From assembly GCA_021292165.1 (NCBI GenBank), contig CM037880.1:28852232-28916231 (forward strand): 64,000 nucleotides of DNA, given 5' to 3'. This document shows positions 30,950 through 41,649 of this stretch, piece by piece; the first letter of the stretch is position 1, and each line of letters opens with the position of its first letter. The notes under the pieces are model-generated. The model was not told where the DNA came from. It saw only the letters and a program-made list of their open reading frames with translations, and did no database searches. The DNA is from Shinisaurus crocodilurus (Eukaryota > Chordata > Lepidosauria > Squamata > Shinisauridae). The position numbers and the translations under genes were made by a program.

Positions 30950-31495
30950 GCATGTAAGCAGCCTTCTTGGTAGTGGCACCAACACTCTGGAATGCTCTCC
31001 TACATGTGGTCCGAGAGACAGAAACCGGCGAACTTTAGATGCCTCTTGAAGACACACCTGTTTATTCAAGCTTTCCCTGACATGTAATCGCATTTATTTA
31101 TTTATTATATTTATACCCCACCTTTTTTCCTGCAAGGAACCCAAGGCGGTTTATTTATTTATTTAATTTATTTATTATATTTGTTAATCGCCCATCTGGC
31201 CGGTCACCCGGTCTACATAATCCTCCTCCTCCTCTCCATTTTATCCTCACAACAACCCTGTGAGGTAAGTTAGGCTGAGAGTCAGTGACTGGCCCAAAGT
31301 CACCCAGTGAGTTTCATGGCCGAGCGGGGGCTAGAACCCAGATCTCCCGAGTCCCAGTCCAACACTCTAACCACTACGCCACACTGGCTCTGTTTCATGA
31401 TTTCAGTAATGTCTTTAATGTATCTACATTGTATTCTATTGTTTTTCTATTGTCTTTTCTCTTGTATTTTATGTTATTTCTTATGTAAACCACTT
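30950..31495 (+). mobile_element. L2-like LINE tail split by a SINE
   Basis: GCAGCCTTCTTGGTAGTGGC, CACTCTGGAATGCTCTCCTA and TCTTGAAGACACACCTGTTT before the SINE; a T-rich 3' UTR ending TAAACCACTTAGG after it. Confidence 0.6.
31093..31391 (-). mobile_element. tRNA-derived SINE inside an L2-like tail
   Basis: Minus-strand copy: CCACACTGGCTC at the right is the 5' end, with GGGCTAGAACCCAGATCTCC (B box). The tail is ATTTATTTATTTATTATATT. It splits an L2-like LINE tail (30950-31093 and 31392-31495). Confidence 0.8.
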
Positions 31496-31496
31496 A

Positions 31497-31560
31497 GGGT
31501 GCAATCCTATGCAAGTTCAGACAGAAAAAAGACCTACAACTTGCAGCATGATATCAAGCA
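31497..31560 (+). mobile_element. Harbinger-like MITE fragment
   Basis: TTA then GGGTGCAATCCTATGCAAGT and GACAGAAAAAAGACC match the reverse complement of the copy ending at 9423. Only the left half remains. Confidence 0.6.
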
Positions 31561-32145
31561 ATATTTAAATAGTTTGTTTAAATAAACAAACAAAGAAAGA
31601 AAGAAAGAAAGAAAGGGAGCTTTCCCCCCTGTAATAGCAGTGTGGGCTGGCAATTTTCATTGGGATTAGCTGGAGAGAGAAGGGTAAAACTTCCTTTCTC
31701 CACACGCTGCAGTACTGATAAAAATCAGGTCCCTCCCCCATGCCTGCTACTAAATATTCTTTTTTAAAAAACAGATTTAGTTGCTAATGACACATTAAAA
31801 TCATATGTAGTTTGATTGTTTGGCCCAATGTGACAAGAACCAAGGACACATAGATCTGAAAAACTGCAAATGCACCACAACAAGTCTAGAAAAAACCAAA
31901 GTGGAGGGGGTATGCCCATAGAAAGAGTCCCTACAGAACTGGGACAGAGTGGGCAGAATGCACTCCAGGGGAAGGACTGCATTTCCCACATAGGTCTTCT
32001 GAGACCTTCAGACCAGACCAAAAGGCTGCAGTGGTGAAGGACTTTGGGTAGATTCAATCTTACCAAATCCAGGCATGCTCTCTTGAGTTGTCTACATGAC
32101 ATACACTTATCCAGACCAGATCCATATAATCTTGCTCTGCCTTAC

Positions 32146-32969
32146 CTGGTCTCATTCTCTTTGGGTACCACTGCTGTTCCATAGCCAAAAGGTTTCTTGT
32201 CAGGTATCGATGGGACTACCTCAGCCATGCCAGGTAAACCCATGGCATTTCGTGATTTGGCTTCCACATACACAGGAGTCCCTGGGTCCTTCTTCAGTAA
32301 TTGGCGGCCAGGAGATGACCTGTCAAGGTGAATGGTGTGAGGGCCTCCCACTTGGGCATTATGATGGGTGTGAATGTCTATCATTCGCATGTCGGCCACT
32401 CTATGAGGAGAGGCAGGAGGTGTTTTGGAACTCAGCGTCGGCAAGTGGCTGTCGGGGTATTTCCTGGACTTTTGCCGGTACAGTGATTGCTCCATAATTT
32501 CAGGCTGCATAGGAGGATTACAGTAAGTGCTTGAAGATCTCATTGTGCTACGGTGGTAGGCAATGACGTGGTCAGGTACATCAAGAGTGTGTCCTGTATG
32601 AGAACCCGCAATGCTCATCCGACCCTCGTGGTACAAGTAGGGGTCGGCATACAGCCCTTCATTACGAAAAAGAGTGAGGGCTTTGTTACTCATGTCCTCA
32701 TCTGGCTTCACGTCCCTTCTTTCCAAGATGGCACTAGGGCTCGGTGAGATAGATCTTGAAGCCGGCATGCCTGAAAGCCTGTCTCTGGGAATGGTTGCAT
32801 TGCCGGGGCCGCTGACTGACCTGAGGTTTCCATAGGGGATCCTGGATGGGGAAGGTGGCATGGAATGGGGCACCGGCGTAGCAGGCGGTGAAGTCGGAAG
32901 AGCATGAGGAGGAGGAGGATGTGCCGCAGATCCTGGCCGAGAAGCATTTGGGAAGATTTCTCTCTGCAT
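32146..32969 (-). CDS. KIAA1217: KIAA1217 (sickle tail) large proline-rich internal exon
   Basis: This is an 824-bp coding exon read from 32969 down to 32146. It is preceded by a pyrimidine-rich acceptor ending in AG at 32971-32970 and followed by a GT donor at 32145-32144. It starts in phase 0 (MQREIFPN) and ends two bases into a codon, giving 274 codons. The protein is low-complexity and proline/serine-rich, with PPSPSRIPYG, PSPSAILERRDVKPDEDMS, LYRQKSRKYPDSHLPTL and SKTPPASPHRV. These blocks match, in order, the central region of vertebrate KIAA1217/SKT, a relative of SRCIN1 (p140Cap) in the AIP3/Bud6-like family; mouse Skt is needed for normal intervertebral disc and tail development. The reading frame is open throughout. 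The KIAA1217 assignment over its paralogue rests on remembered block-by-block similarity and is strong. The upstream exons encoding the AIP3-like domain were not found up to 64000. Confidence 0.93.
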
Positions 32970-33089
32970 CTGCAATATAAAGAAATCCACTTAAGAGGCA
33001 CCATTCTGGGTTAGCCTAGGCAGAGCTACAGTGATACAAAATTATTATTTTTCTTAAAACAAACCAAAAAAGACTTCCATTCTCTGTAG

Positions 33090-33413
33090 CAGTGGTGTTG
33101 AACCTCTTTCAGCCCGAGGGCCAAATTCCATTTCAGTGCAATCTCAGGGGCCACATTCCAGTAGAGGGCTGAGCCAAAGGCAAAAGGGGTGGGGCCAAAA
33201 TACCAGCATATTGTAGCTTAAAGTTCTTGAACCTTAATTACTGCCAGTAACTAAGCCTTAGCAGAGGCATTTCAACCTTTTAGAACAGGGAAAAACCGCA
33301 CAAAAGCCAGGAAACCACCAAATGGTTAATGGTCAGGGGGAAAGGGGGTGTGGCCCTCTGGGGAATCCCAGAGGGCCGGATTGGGACCCCAGGGCTGAGG
33401 TTCTGCACCCCTG
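33090..33413 (+). mobile_element. hAT-like MITE, family D
   Basis: 324 bp from CAGTGGTGTTGAACCTCTTT to GGTTCTGCACCCCTG; right flank TTCTATAT, left CTCTGTAG (5 of 8). It lies about 120 bp upstream of the 824-bp KIAA1217 exon. Confidence 0.78.
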
Positions 33414-34824
33414 TTCTATATGTATAGCTAGAGTAATACTCAATACTCAACTCTGTTTAAAAGAAGACAGGGAAATTGTTGCCAAGTTTCAATGATACTG
33501 AAGATTCTTCCCAAGGTGAGAGATCATTATTTATATATCTACACTCTAATGTACTCTTATATCATTATCATTTGGATTTCAAAAATGTATTCCCATATCT
33601 ACAGTATTTGCACTCTACAAAGCAAAATGCACACATCAAGTTACTTTGTGCACCCTGAAGAGTGCGCCATTTCTTCCTGTTTTAAAAGACAGGGCAGACA
33701 CAAGGGAAATAGAGTGGAGAAATGTGCCACTTCATAGATATAGAATTGAAATGCAGACAAATGAAGCTAACTGTGAATCCAAGTGGCCATAGAAAAATCC
33801 ATATTTGGAATATGACTTCACAAGAACAGCCCAATTAAATAGTGGGTGACCTTCATCTAAACATGTGTTGAAGATCTGAGTTCATACCAGGTCAGTTTTC
33901 TCCACTGAATCCTTCCAACACATGTGATCAAAATAAAGTTTAGACTGATAACATATAATACTTCTTTGTGGGGAATGGAGAGGAGGAAGTTCACTGCCCT
34001 TTGGCTGATATCATTTTGCTCTGGAATATCAGCCATCACCAAAACAAGATGATTGTTTTACACCCATAAACATGATGCTTTACTCAGTAAATCTGGTATC
34101 AAATTCAAAATATCTTAGGATTCTTAGCTCCAGTTCATGCACAATTTCACAGAATTAAATCCTCACAGTACACATGTCACGATACACATGTGCTGCATGC
34201 TAGATGGTGGCCTTACCTAGAAAAAAAATATTTCCACAAAATGTTAACATGGAGAGAGGTTGTTACCCACTGTGTAGCAATCACAAGGTACTCTGCATTG
34301 CTACCAAAACAGAGGGTTGCATTCTCTCCCTTCTCCATCCACAAGGTTATTTTCATCATTTTGTCAATTCCCATGCCAGAGTATACAGACTGATGGCTCC
34401 TATTACACCCAGCTCCACAGTTGGGAGTTTACAAAGGATTCTTCTTGTGACCAGAGGTCAAAGAGATGGTTTGTAGCCTTAGGCACCAGAGAAAGGGAAG
34501 GCAAGCAGCCTAGCAGCCACAAAAACAAATAGAAAATAAGGTGGGGAAGGAGGTACAGGACATGAAAAACAAAAACAAAAGACAAGCAAGCCTCTCCGGC
34601 TATGGAGATATGTGATCAAGTCCAGTATAAGGAACCACAACCAATCCTGGCTTCCTAAAAAATATATGTGGAAGACAGGTGTATTTGCAAACACATGTGC
34701 ATCCCCCCCACCAGTTGTTTGCACTTCACATTTTCAGGTATATACTTAAAGCATCTTGGGTCTACACCCCGCCCCACAAAGGTAATTTGTGAATCGGACG
34801 TATATCATTAGCAAAACCCTAACA
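33414..34824. other. Intron upstream of the 824-bp exon, no exon recognised
   Basis: AT-rich sequence without splice-flanked coding similarity to KIAA1217 upstream exons. Confidence 0.55.
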
Positions 34825-35262
34825 AAAAAACCCCTGGAGGACAGCATCTACCTATATGAACCTGTCCAGGCCTTAAGATCAGCCACAGAAGCTCTGCTTG
34901 TAGTCTTGCCATTATGATGGGTTAGGTTGGCAGGCACAAGAGACAAGACTATTCCTGTGGTGGCCCCACATCTATGGAAGTCCTCCCCCAAAAAAGTACA
35001 TTTGGAGGTTTAAAGAGCTTTTTATTTCAATCCACTCTTTATTGAAATGACGAGTTGGATTTTTAATGTAATTTCTCTCTGCTTTTAATGGTACCATGCT
35101 TTTTATTGGTCTCACTGAAATGGCTTTATGCTGCTGCTTTTAGTTAATACTTCTTTATATATTGATTTTAAATATTTTATAACACTAACGGTAAGCCACC
35201 TTGAGAAAATATTTGTTTTGAAAGATGGCATATGCATCCTTAAATAAATCCATAAATAAATA
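34825..35262 (+). mobile_element. L2-like LINE 3' end
   Basis: CTATATGAACCTGTCCAGGC, GTGGTGGCCCCACATCTATG, a T-rich UTR, GTAAGCCACCTTGAGAAAAT and an (AAAT)n tail. Confidence 0.6.
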
Positions 35263-35728
35263 CTCACTCTAAGTGCTGCCACAAATTGACAATGACTCCA
35301 GTGACAAATTGCACGAGTGAACACATTGTGATCGTGTGGGTGCATCTCCCAGGAGCATCTATAGTGGTCACCTTCTCTAGCTGTGGGAGAATTCAGTTGG
35401 TGACAGAAACTTGATATGAAACCAAAAAAATCTACTACCATGTCTAGATTGAATGGGGGATGATCTGCAATCAGGTCAATATATCTGATAGAGTAATAAA
35501 TGTGTTAGTCTTTAGGAATTCTCCATCATTTGTGCTACAATGGAAAAACATGGCTACTTTTCTGGATTCATGCAAGTCAAATTTCCAGCAAGAAAGGGAC
35601 TTCCGGTCGGAAACAGTGAATGATCCACCTGTAGATCTCCATGCTTGATGTATGGCACTGTGTGTCCATGTGCAATGCACCTGCTATGAAGTTGTGACCA
35701 ATTCTACCTTCTCACTCTATGTAACACA

Positions 35729-35931
35729 CAGTGGAGGCTGGTGGCTCCAATGTCCATGGGGCTGTGTATCCACTCTGGCGTTTAGTCTGAACTCTAAAGG
35801 AGCTATCTATGGCGCTGAACCCTATTCCAGGAAAAAAAAGTTCAGCACTATGGATAGCTCCTTAAAAGTTCAGACAACAACCTGGCATGGATACATTGCC
35901 CCACTAACATTGGAGCCAGCAGCCTCCACTG
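35729..35931. mobile_element. hAT-like MITE with 24-bp inverted ends
   Basis: 203 bp starting CAGTGGAGGCTGGTGGCTCC and ending with its complement GGAGCCAGCAGCCTCCACTG. Duplication GTAACACA/GTAGCACA (7 of 8). Confidence 0.87.
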
Positions 35932-35939
35932 GTAGCACA

Positions 35940-37850
35940 CGTGTGTGTGGTTGTTGTAACACATATTGCCAACTACATCCCATGCAGAGGTCTTTTTCAT
36001 CTCAGACTCTCATCTCGAGTCAAATGGCATTATCCAGATAATCAATCTGCAACCCAAGTTCCTTTGGACGGTGCCTCATTTTATGCACTTATAACACCAC
36101 CTAGCTGTTGCCCAAGACTGTGTGCATATTAAGGTCAAATGGTCATACCAATTCTATTTTATATACACACTATGATATTTTGGTTACTACAGTTTACATT
36201 TTAATTTTATTATTCCAGTGCTTTTAAAAAATAATTATTATACCTAGGGTTGGTTTTGTTTTTTTTAATGAACGCCTACATCCCAAACCAATTCCCACAT
36301 ATTTGGAATATGTGTATTTGGGTCAAGTGTTCCCTTATGTACATTCCTTAACATAAATAAATTTAGTACCCCTGCTGTCCTGAATATCCCACAGGGAAAA
36401 CAAATCACTCTAATTTATCACCATATTGAAACAATTTCATTTCATACTGAAATCCAAGTAAATCTGTAAATTGCTGGCCTCAGAAGACATTCTACTCCTC
36501 CCAAGAGCCTTAAAAAAAAGAAGTAGCAATGCATTATTTTCGTTATCCTATAATTGGTAATTACTATATTACAATGAAACTGATGGACTTTTTGTTATCT
36601 ATAAATCCACACATTCAAGAAAGGACTCTGTCCTCCAAATATTCCTCTCAGTCAGAAATCTTTTAAACTGTGCTTAGCTATTACCTCTCAGATCCTTAGG
36701 TTATTTCCTTCCATTATTAGATGCTTTGAAAACAATATTACGAGAAAAGCAGATAGGCAACATTGCAACCGAAAATATCAATATATTTATCTCTCCAAAC
36801 TTATTTTTTGTTTGCGAATAATAAAAGCCACTTACAGTAATTTAATCAGCTCAGTTGGTGGAGCAGTAAAATCATTAGATTGCATTCCACATGTTACAGC
36901 TCTTTGCTTTCCAGGTTTTAAAGAAAGACTCAGTCTAGAATGAGACTTTTAATATATCCATCTTCTTGAGACAGGATTTTCATGCATTAAGAAAGCTGTT
37001 CAGTCTTGCTGCTCACATGAAGCGTGGGCCGTCTTGCTCCACCCGATTCTCTAAACAACACTGCTTCAATAGGCTAAAGTACTTTTCCACATGACAAACC
37101 TTCATTTTCTCCTCCCTTTAGAAATTAGTCACTAAATAACCCCCCCCCCCCGGCATGTCATCCAAGTCACAAATTGTGCAACATTCCAGATTGTGCATCA
37201 ACTACTGACTAAAACACACGTATAAAATGTACAAAAGATACCAACTTGAAAAAGAATGGAGTATTCCAAAGAGAGGAAAACATGCAACAACCACAAGACT
37301 TTCTTCGAAGCGGCAGGGTGGTGGAACACACAGTATGAAATATCCCTGCAGTAATTGCACAATAAGGACAAGGTCTCAAACTGTTTGTGTTTCAATACAC
37401 ACAGGATGCTGGAAGGCTGAATGAACAGCTCACAGCCTGTTCATCGCAGCAATTTTTAAAGAAAGAAAACAAGACAGCCTGGTTCATTTGCAATCCATTA
37501 AATGGATAAAATGGGGGAAATGCCTCCTGCTTTAGCTGCACCCGGACAAACCAGGAGTCTGTCTACTAATTAACTAGTTACCTTAGCTGTTTTGCCAAGT
37601 TGAACTCTGGGCAGCCTCCATAAATCAATTCCACCACTATCTGCAGAACATTACACATGCAATTAAGTTGGGTTGAGGAGTGTGTGTGTGTGTGTGTGTG
37701 TGTGTAAGGGAGAAGTACAATAAACATGCAAACGTAAAACATTTATTTAGAACAAGAGCTGGGTCACCTTCTTCCAAGACAGGTGGAAGCACTTGCTCTA
37801 CACACGTACACACATGCGCGCACACACACACTTTTACAAGTGTAACATAA
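35940..37850. other. Intronic AT-rich sequence
   Basis: Largely repeat-free as far as can be seen, especially 36300-37100; contains a C run at 37140 and a (TG)n tract. It is a possible place for conserved noncoding elements. Confidence 0.5.
37678..37705 (+). repeat. (TG)n microsatellite
   Basis: About 13 TG units; a looser CA-rich tract follows at 37800-37830. Confidence 0.9.
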
Positions 37851-37851
37851 T

Positions 37852-38045
37852 AGGAATATAGAAAGCTGCCTTATACTGAGTCAGACCCTTAGTCCAGCTA
37901 GCCCAGTATTGTCAACACTGACTAGCAGTGGCTCTCCAGGTTTCTGGCAGGATTCTTTCCTAGCCCTACCTGGAGATGCTGGGGATTGAACCTGGGACCT
38001 TCTGCATGCAAAGCAGGTGTTCTACCACTGAGCCATGGCTCCTCC
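37852..38045 (-). mobile_element. tRNA-Ala-type SINE, nearly complete
   Basis: Minus strand: AGCCATGGCTC and CCACTGAG (A box), GGATTGAACCTGGGACCTTC (B box), body CAGTGGCTCTCCAGG and 3' AAAGCTGCCTTATACTGAGT. The head resembles tRNA-Ala(TGC), including the terminal CATCTCCA. Confidence 0.85.
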
Positions 38046-38103
38046 CCAATCAGCCTGTGGAACTCATTGCCACAGATTGTGACTGTTTAGTTTAAATGCC
38101 TTA

Positions 38104-38528
38104 GGGAACAATCCTATGGCCCTAGGGGATTCCCCGCTCTGAGGTTGGAGACAGCATTCCAACCTCAAAGGGGGAGTCAGAGCCTCAACCCTGACTCCTC
38201 ACAGCTGGCGCGGAAAGAACTGTGCCAGCTGGCCCCCGAGGTTGGAAAAGCAACCTTGGAGGGGGAAAGGGGGGGGCGTTTCAATGGGTGGGGAAAAGAG
38301 GAGACTGGAGAAGCCAGGATATGAGCTACCCTGAGGCCTCTCCAGCCTCCTTCCTTTCCCCTCAGAAGCACCCTTGCGAGATGGCCTAAAAGCGCATCTA
38401 GCGAAAAATGCAGGGCAGGAGGATGGGGAGGTGAAGATCGCCTCCAGCACTCCTCCCACCCTGCATTGGATGATTGGAAGCCTCCAAGTTCAGGGCTTTT
38501 GATCACTGAAGGTGCAAGGATTGTGCCC
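38104..38528. mobile_element. PIF/Harbinger-like MITE
   Basis: 425 bp, GGGAACAATCCTATGG to AAGGATTGTGCCC, flanked by TTA at 38101-38103 and 38529-38531. Possible relatives start at about 55506 (after TAA) and 59790. Confidence 0.72.
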
Positions 38529-38541
38529 TTAAACGTTATTA

Positions 38542-38654
38542 CAGTGTTCTCCAACCTTGGGTCCCCCGATGTTTTTGGCCTACAACTCCCAGCATGCTCC
38601 ATGCTGGGAGTTGTAGGCCAAAAACATTTGGGGACCCAAGGTTGGAGAACACTG
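38542..38654. mobile_element. Near-perfect hairpin hAT MITE
   Basis: 113 bp with arms of about 55 bp and a 3-base loop (CTC at the centre of CATGCTCCATG). Ends are CAGTGTTCTCCAACCTTGGG. Duplication CGTTATTA/CGTCATTA (7 of 8). Confidence 0.92.
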
Positions 38655-38819
38655 CGTCATTAGATAGGAGCTCTACAGAGGATAGACTCATCCCTGGCAA
38701 ATAATCACTGAGAGACAAAATCAAAATCTTTGCTCTGAAGGACCACATATTCCAATTGCCAGATGTTGGGGACTAACAATGGAATGGTGATCACAAGTGT
38801 GCCCAGCTTGTGAATATCT

Positions 38820-38905
38820 CTAAAGCATCTGGCTAGCCACTGTGACCGACAGAATGCTGACTTAGATGGACTGGTAGACTGGCCCTGCATAGTAATTCTT
38901 ATGTT
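38820..38905 (+). repeat. Unassigned LINE-like tail
   Basis: GCATCTGGCTAGCCACTGTG, GAATGCTGACTTAGATGGAC and TAGTAATTCTTATGTT resemble a common reptile retroposon tail. The family was not identified. Confidence 0.35.
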
Positions 38906-39203
38906 TTTATTGGCTGGTTGACATATGTCTCAGTCCCAAACCACCCATTGCCCTGTCAACAACTCCTTTTATAGGGACCCTGGAGTTTTGAAAGCTAGCT
39001 GTCAAACCTCCTTTTCCTCCCTAAAAAAAAAGGGGGGGGGAATGCACTTTGCACTTTCCTGAGCATGTATTGTCTCTGGAAAAAGTGCAAAATATGCCTC
39101 ACCCTGAGGACTGTCAGGGTGAAAAAAAAGAGAAGATGAGGATCTTGCCATGAATGGGGTGTAAATCACACCACCCCCTTTTCATGAGCAAAGATCACTC
39201 ACG

Positions 39204-39258
39204 CCTTTGGTTTCTCTTGACAGCTTGCCTTTTGATAGCTGACAAGAGAAACCAAAGG
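39204..39258. repeat. Short hairpin, 22-bp arms
   Basis: CCTTTGGTTTCTCTTGACAG and CTGACAAGAGAAACCAAAGG are complementary arms (21 of 22 positions) around an 11-base loop. Confidence 0.85.
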
Positions 39259-39979
39259 GAGGGGAAACCTATTTGGAGCCTCTTTGGGGCAAAGAGATTG
39301 CTACCCACTGCACCAGGGTTGCTACCCACTGCACTTTGGCATCAGGTACCCCCCAGGACATTGCCCCAGTCAAGGCTTCAAATTCCTGCACTTGCGCAAC
39401 TGCGAACGTCCACAGTTGCACAAGTGCAGCTAAAATAAATAAATAAATAAATAAATACAAAGCTATATGTGCACATTTTGTGCACAAAAAAATAAAAATA
39501 AAAAAACCAAAAAAGATCTGCCAACCATTGACAGCCCCTCCAAGGTGCCACTTGGACACTTTGAAGGGGCTGTCAGGGGCTGTCGGGTACTTTGAAGGGT
39601 CTGTCAAAATGGGGATTGCAAAAACCAGCTGTCAAGCTGGCTTTCGTGATCTCAAAAAAGAAGAAGTTTAAAGTGCAAAAAAGGAGTAGGAAGTTGAAAA
39701 TGGCTCTCAATCACAGCAGGGAAGGAGAGATGACTCGGTCTTGCTACAGTGTCCCCTGGGATGCCGCATGGAGGACTGAGGGGGAAGGAGGAGGGAGAGA
39801 GGGAAGCGAACAACCTACAGTGAGCCTGATCATCTGTTGGGTGCAACTGTGGGTTGCTTGCAGAACAACCAACCCACCGTGACTTATTGCCCGGGTGGGT
39901 TGTTGTGACGTGCGAACCCGCCCAGTGACTCCCCACCCTCATTCCGTGGCTCAAACATACTCCTTAGGATGGGGAGATA

Positions 39980-40405
39980 TTTGTTAGCTTTGCATTTAAA
40001 TGTAAACTTAGTGGATTCGCACTTCCCAAACAAATGCACAAACTGAAACGCAGGTACACTTAGATATTCAGACATCTCCAAATTTTACGATGCAGCTTTC
40101 CAGTCAAACAATATGCACAAAAATGCATATGTTAGGGGAAACTACACAAACACATGCGTATATCAGTGACAATAAGGTTAAAAATACATTATATTAGTGG
40201 AAATCACTTGCCAGAACTGTGTATGTTAGGAAAAAGCACATACAACAGTGTGTCTATTTGGAGAAATAAAGCACAAAATTGTGTAATAATTTTCCTGTAT
40301 ACTTTTTTTTTTTTTAATGCAAATTGATGTGGAAATGGATGAAATGAACTTAAAGTTAGGAAACTGAGTGAAACTGAATTGACAGATCACCCATCCCTGC
40401 TCGCC
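39980..40405. repeat. Dispersed repeat family H, copy 2
   Basis: AAAAATGCATATGTTAGGGG, AAACTACACAAACACATGCG and later TGTGTATGTTAGGAAAAAGC are roughly 30-40 bp units as in copy 1; it ends CAGATCACCCATCCCTG. Confidence 0.6.
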
Positions 40406-40874
40406 ACTTGCTGCTTCAGCTCCAGCTGGAGGTAACTGAGCATGCAGGAATCAAGGATGTGGAACCCACACCTTTTAAGTGATCCCAGTGGAGCTGCATC
40501 CCAAAAGAGGCTGGGGAAAAAACGAACGCTGGCTGTTTTATTAGCATATTACCAACAACCATGTGCACGATTGTTTGTAGCCACACATACAAAGATGTTT
40601 ATCCATAAGCACACACATCTCTGTGTCTGTGCTGGTATCTTTTGTCATAATAGGGCCCCCTGTTCTCCATGGCTTTTCATCAGATGACCCAAATTCAGCA
40701 AAACTTTGCTGTGGGAGAGAAGACACTGTATGTGGGAGCGAGAGTTAAGTGGCTTGGCCAAGGTGCGTAATAATGAAGCGCTGTGGCTCTTTAGAGCCCA
40801 GATGGTGTACTAGTTTAGATGCACACCTCTGAAGCGGGTGTGCAAGTGTCTGGAATAGGATGGGATACCGTCCC

Positions 40875-41144
40875 CAGGGCTCACCCAAGACATTTTGTGG
40901 CCTGAGGCAGGAGGACAAAATTGCCCCAGCTATTCCATATAGGGAAGCTGATTGGATCGGCAGTGGAACCTTACTTCAGCACTGGTAATGGGACAGTATC
41001 CTCCATCACACCCGAGGGCAGTAGGCTTGATTAGGGGGTGCAGGGCAGGCCGTGTGGCCCACCCAGTTTGCACACCTCACTGCTGCTCCCTGCCTCCCAG
41101 AATTTACTGCTTGAGGTGGCTGCCTAATGGAAGAACCAGCCCTG
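40875..41144. mobile_element. hAT-like element
   Basis: About 270 bp, CAGGGCTCACCCAAGACATT to GGAAGAACCAGCCCTG. Flanks ACCGTCCC/GCCATCCC (6 of 8). Confidence 0.6.
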
Positions 41145-41401
41145 GCCATCCCATTTCTTTTGAGGCAGACCTCAAACCATCCCGGTTCATTTCAACAGAC
41201 ATAGAGCTTTTCTACACAAGGCTGTTCATCTGCTGTAGCTACTTTTGGTTTTGTTGCAGAACTGAGATCTGAGCTCTACATAAAAAGCTTTTCCTTTCCT
41301 GCTTTTCCACTACATAACCTCTAGGTGGTGCTGTGGTATAGCAGACTAACATAATTACACAAGAGGGGAAATGCATATTGTTTTGCTTTCAGAAATAATA
41401 C

Positions 41402-41643
41402 TGCAGTGTGGCGTAGTGGTGAGAGTGTTGGACTGGGACTTGGGAGATCCGGGTTCTAGTCCCCGCTCAGCCATGAAACTCACTGGGTGACTTTGGGCCA
41501 GTCACTGCCTCTCAGCCTAACCTACCTCACAGGGTTGTTGTGAGGATAAAATGGAGCGGAGGATGATGATTATGTAAGCCGCCTTGGGTTCCTTGCAGGA
41601 AAAAAGGCGGGGTATAAATATAATAAATAAATAAATAAATAAA
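41402..41643 (+). mobile_element. tRNA-derived SINE, nearly complete
   Basis: GCAGTGTGGCGTAGTGGTGA, B-box GGGTTCTAGTCCCCGCTC, conserved body, then GCCTTGGGTTCCTTGCAGG, AAGGCGGGGTATAAATATAA and an (AAAT)n tail. Confidence 0.88.
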
Positions 41644-41649
41644 ACAATT

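Noticed and set aside
37852..38045. Functional tRNA-Ala gene on the minus strand
   Set aside because: The tRNA-like head is degenerate and continues into the SINE body seen at other loci; the same applies to 51055, 58064, 58829 and 62013.
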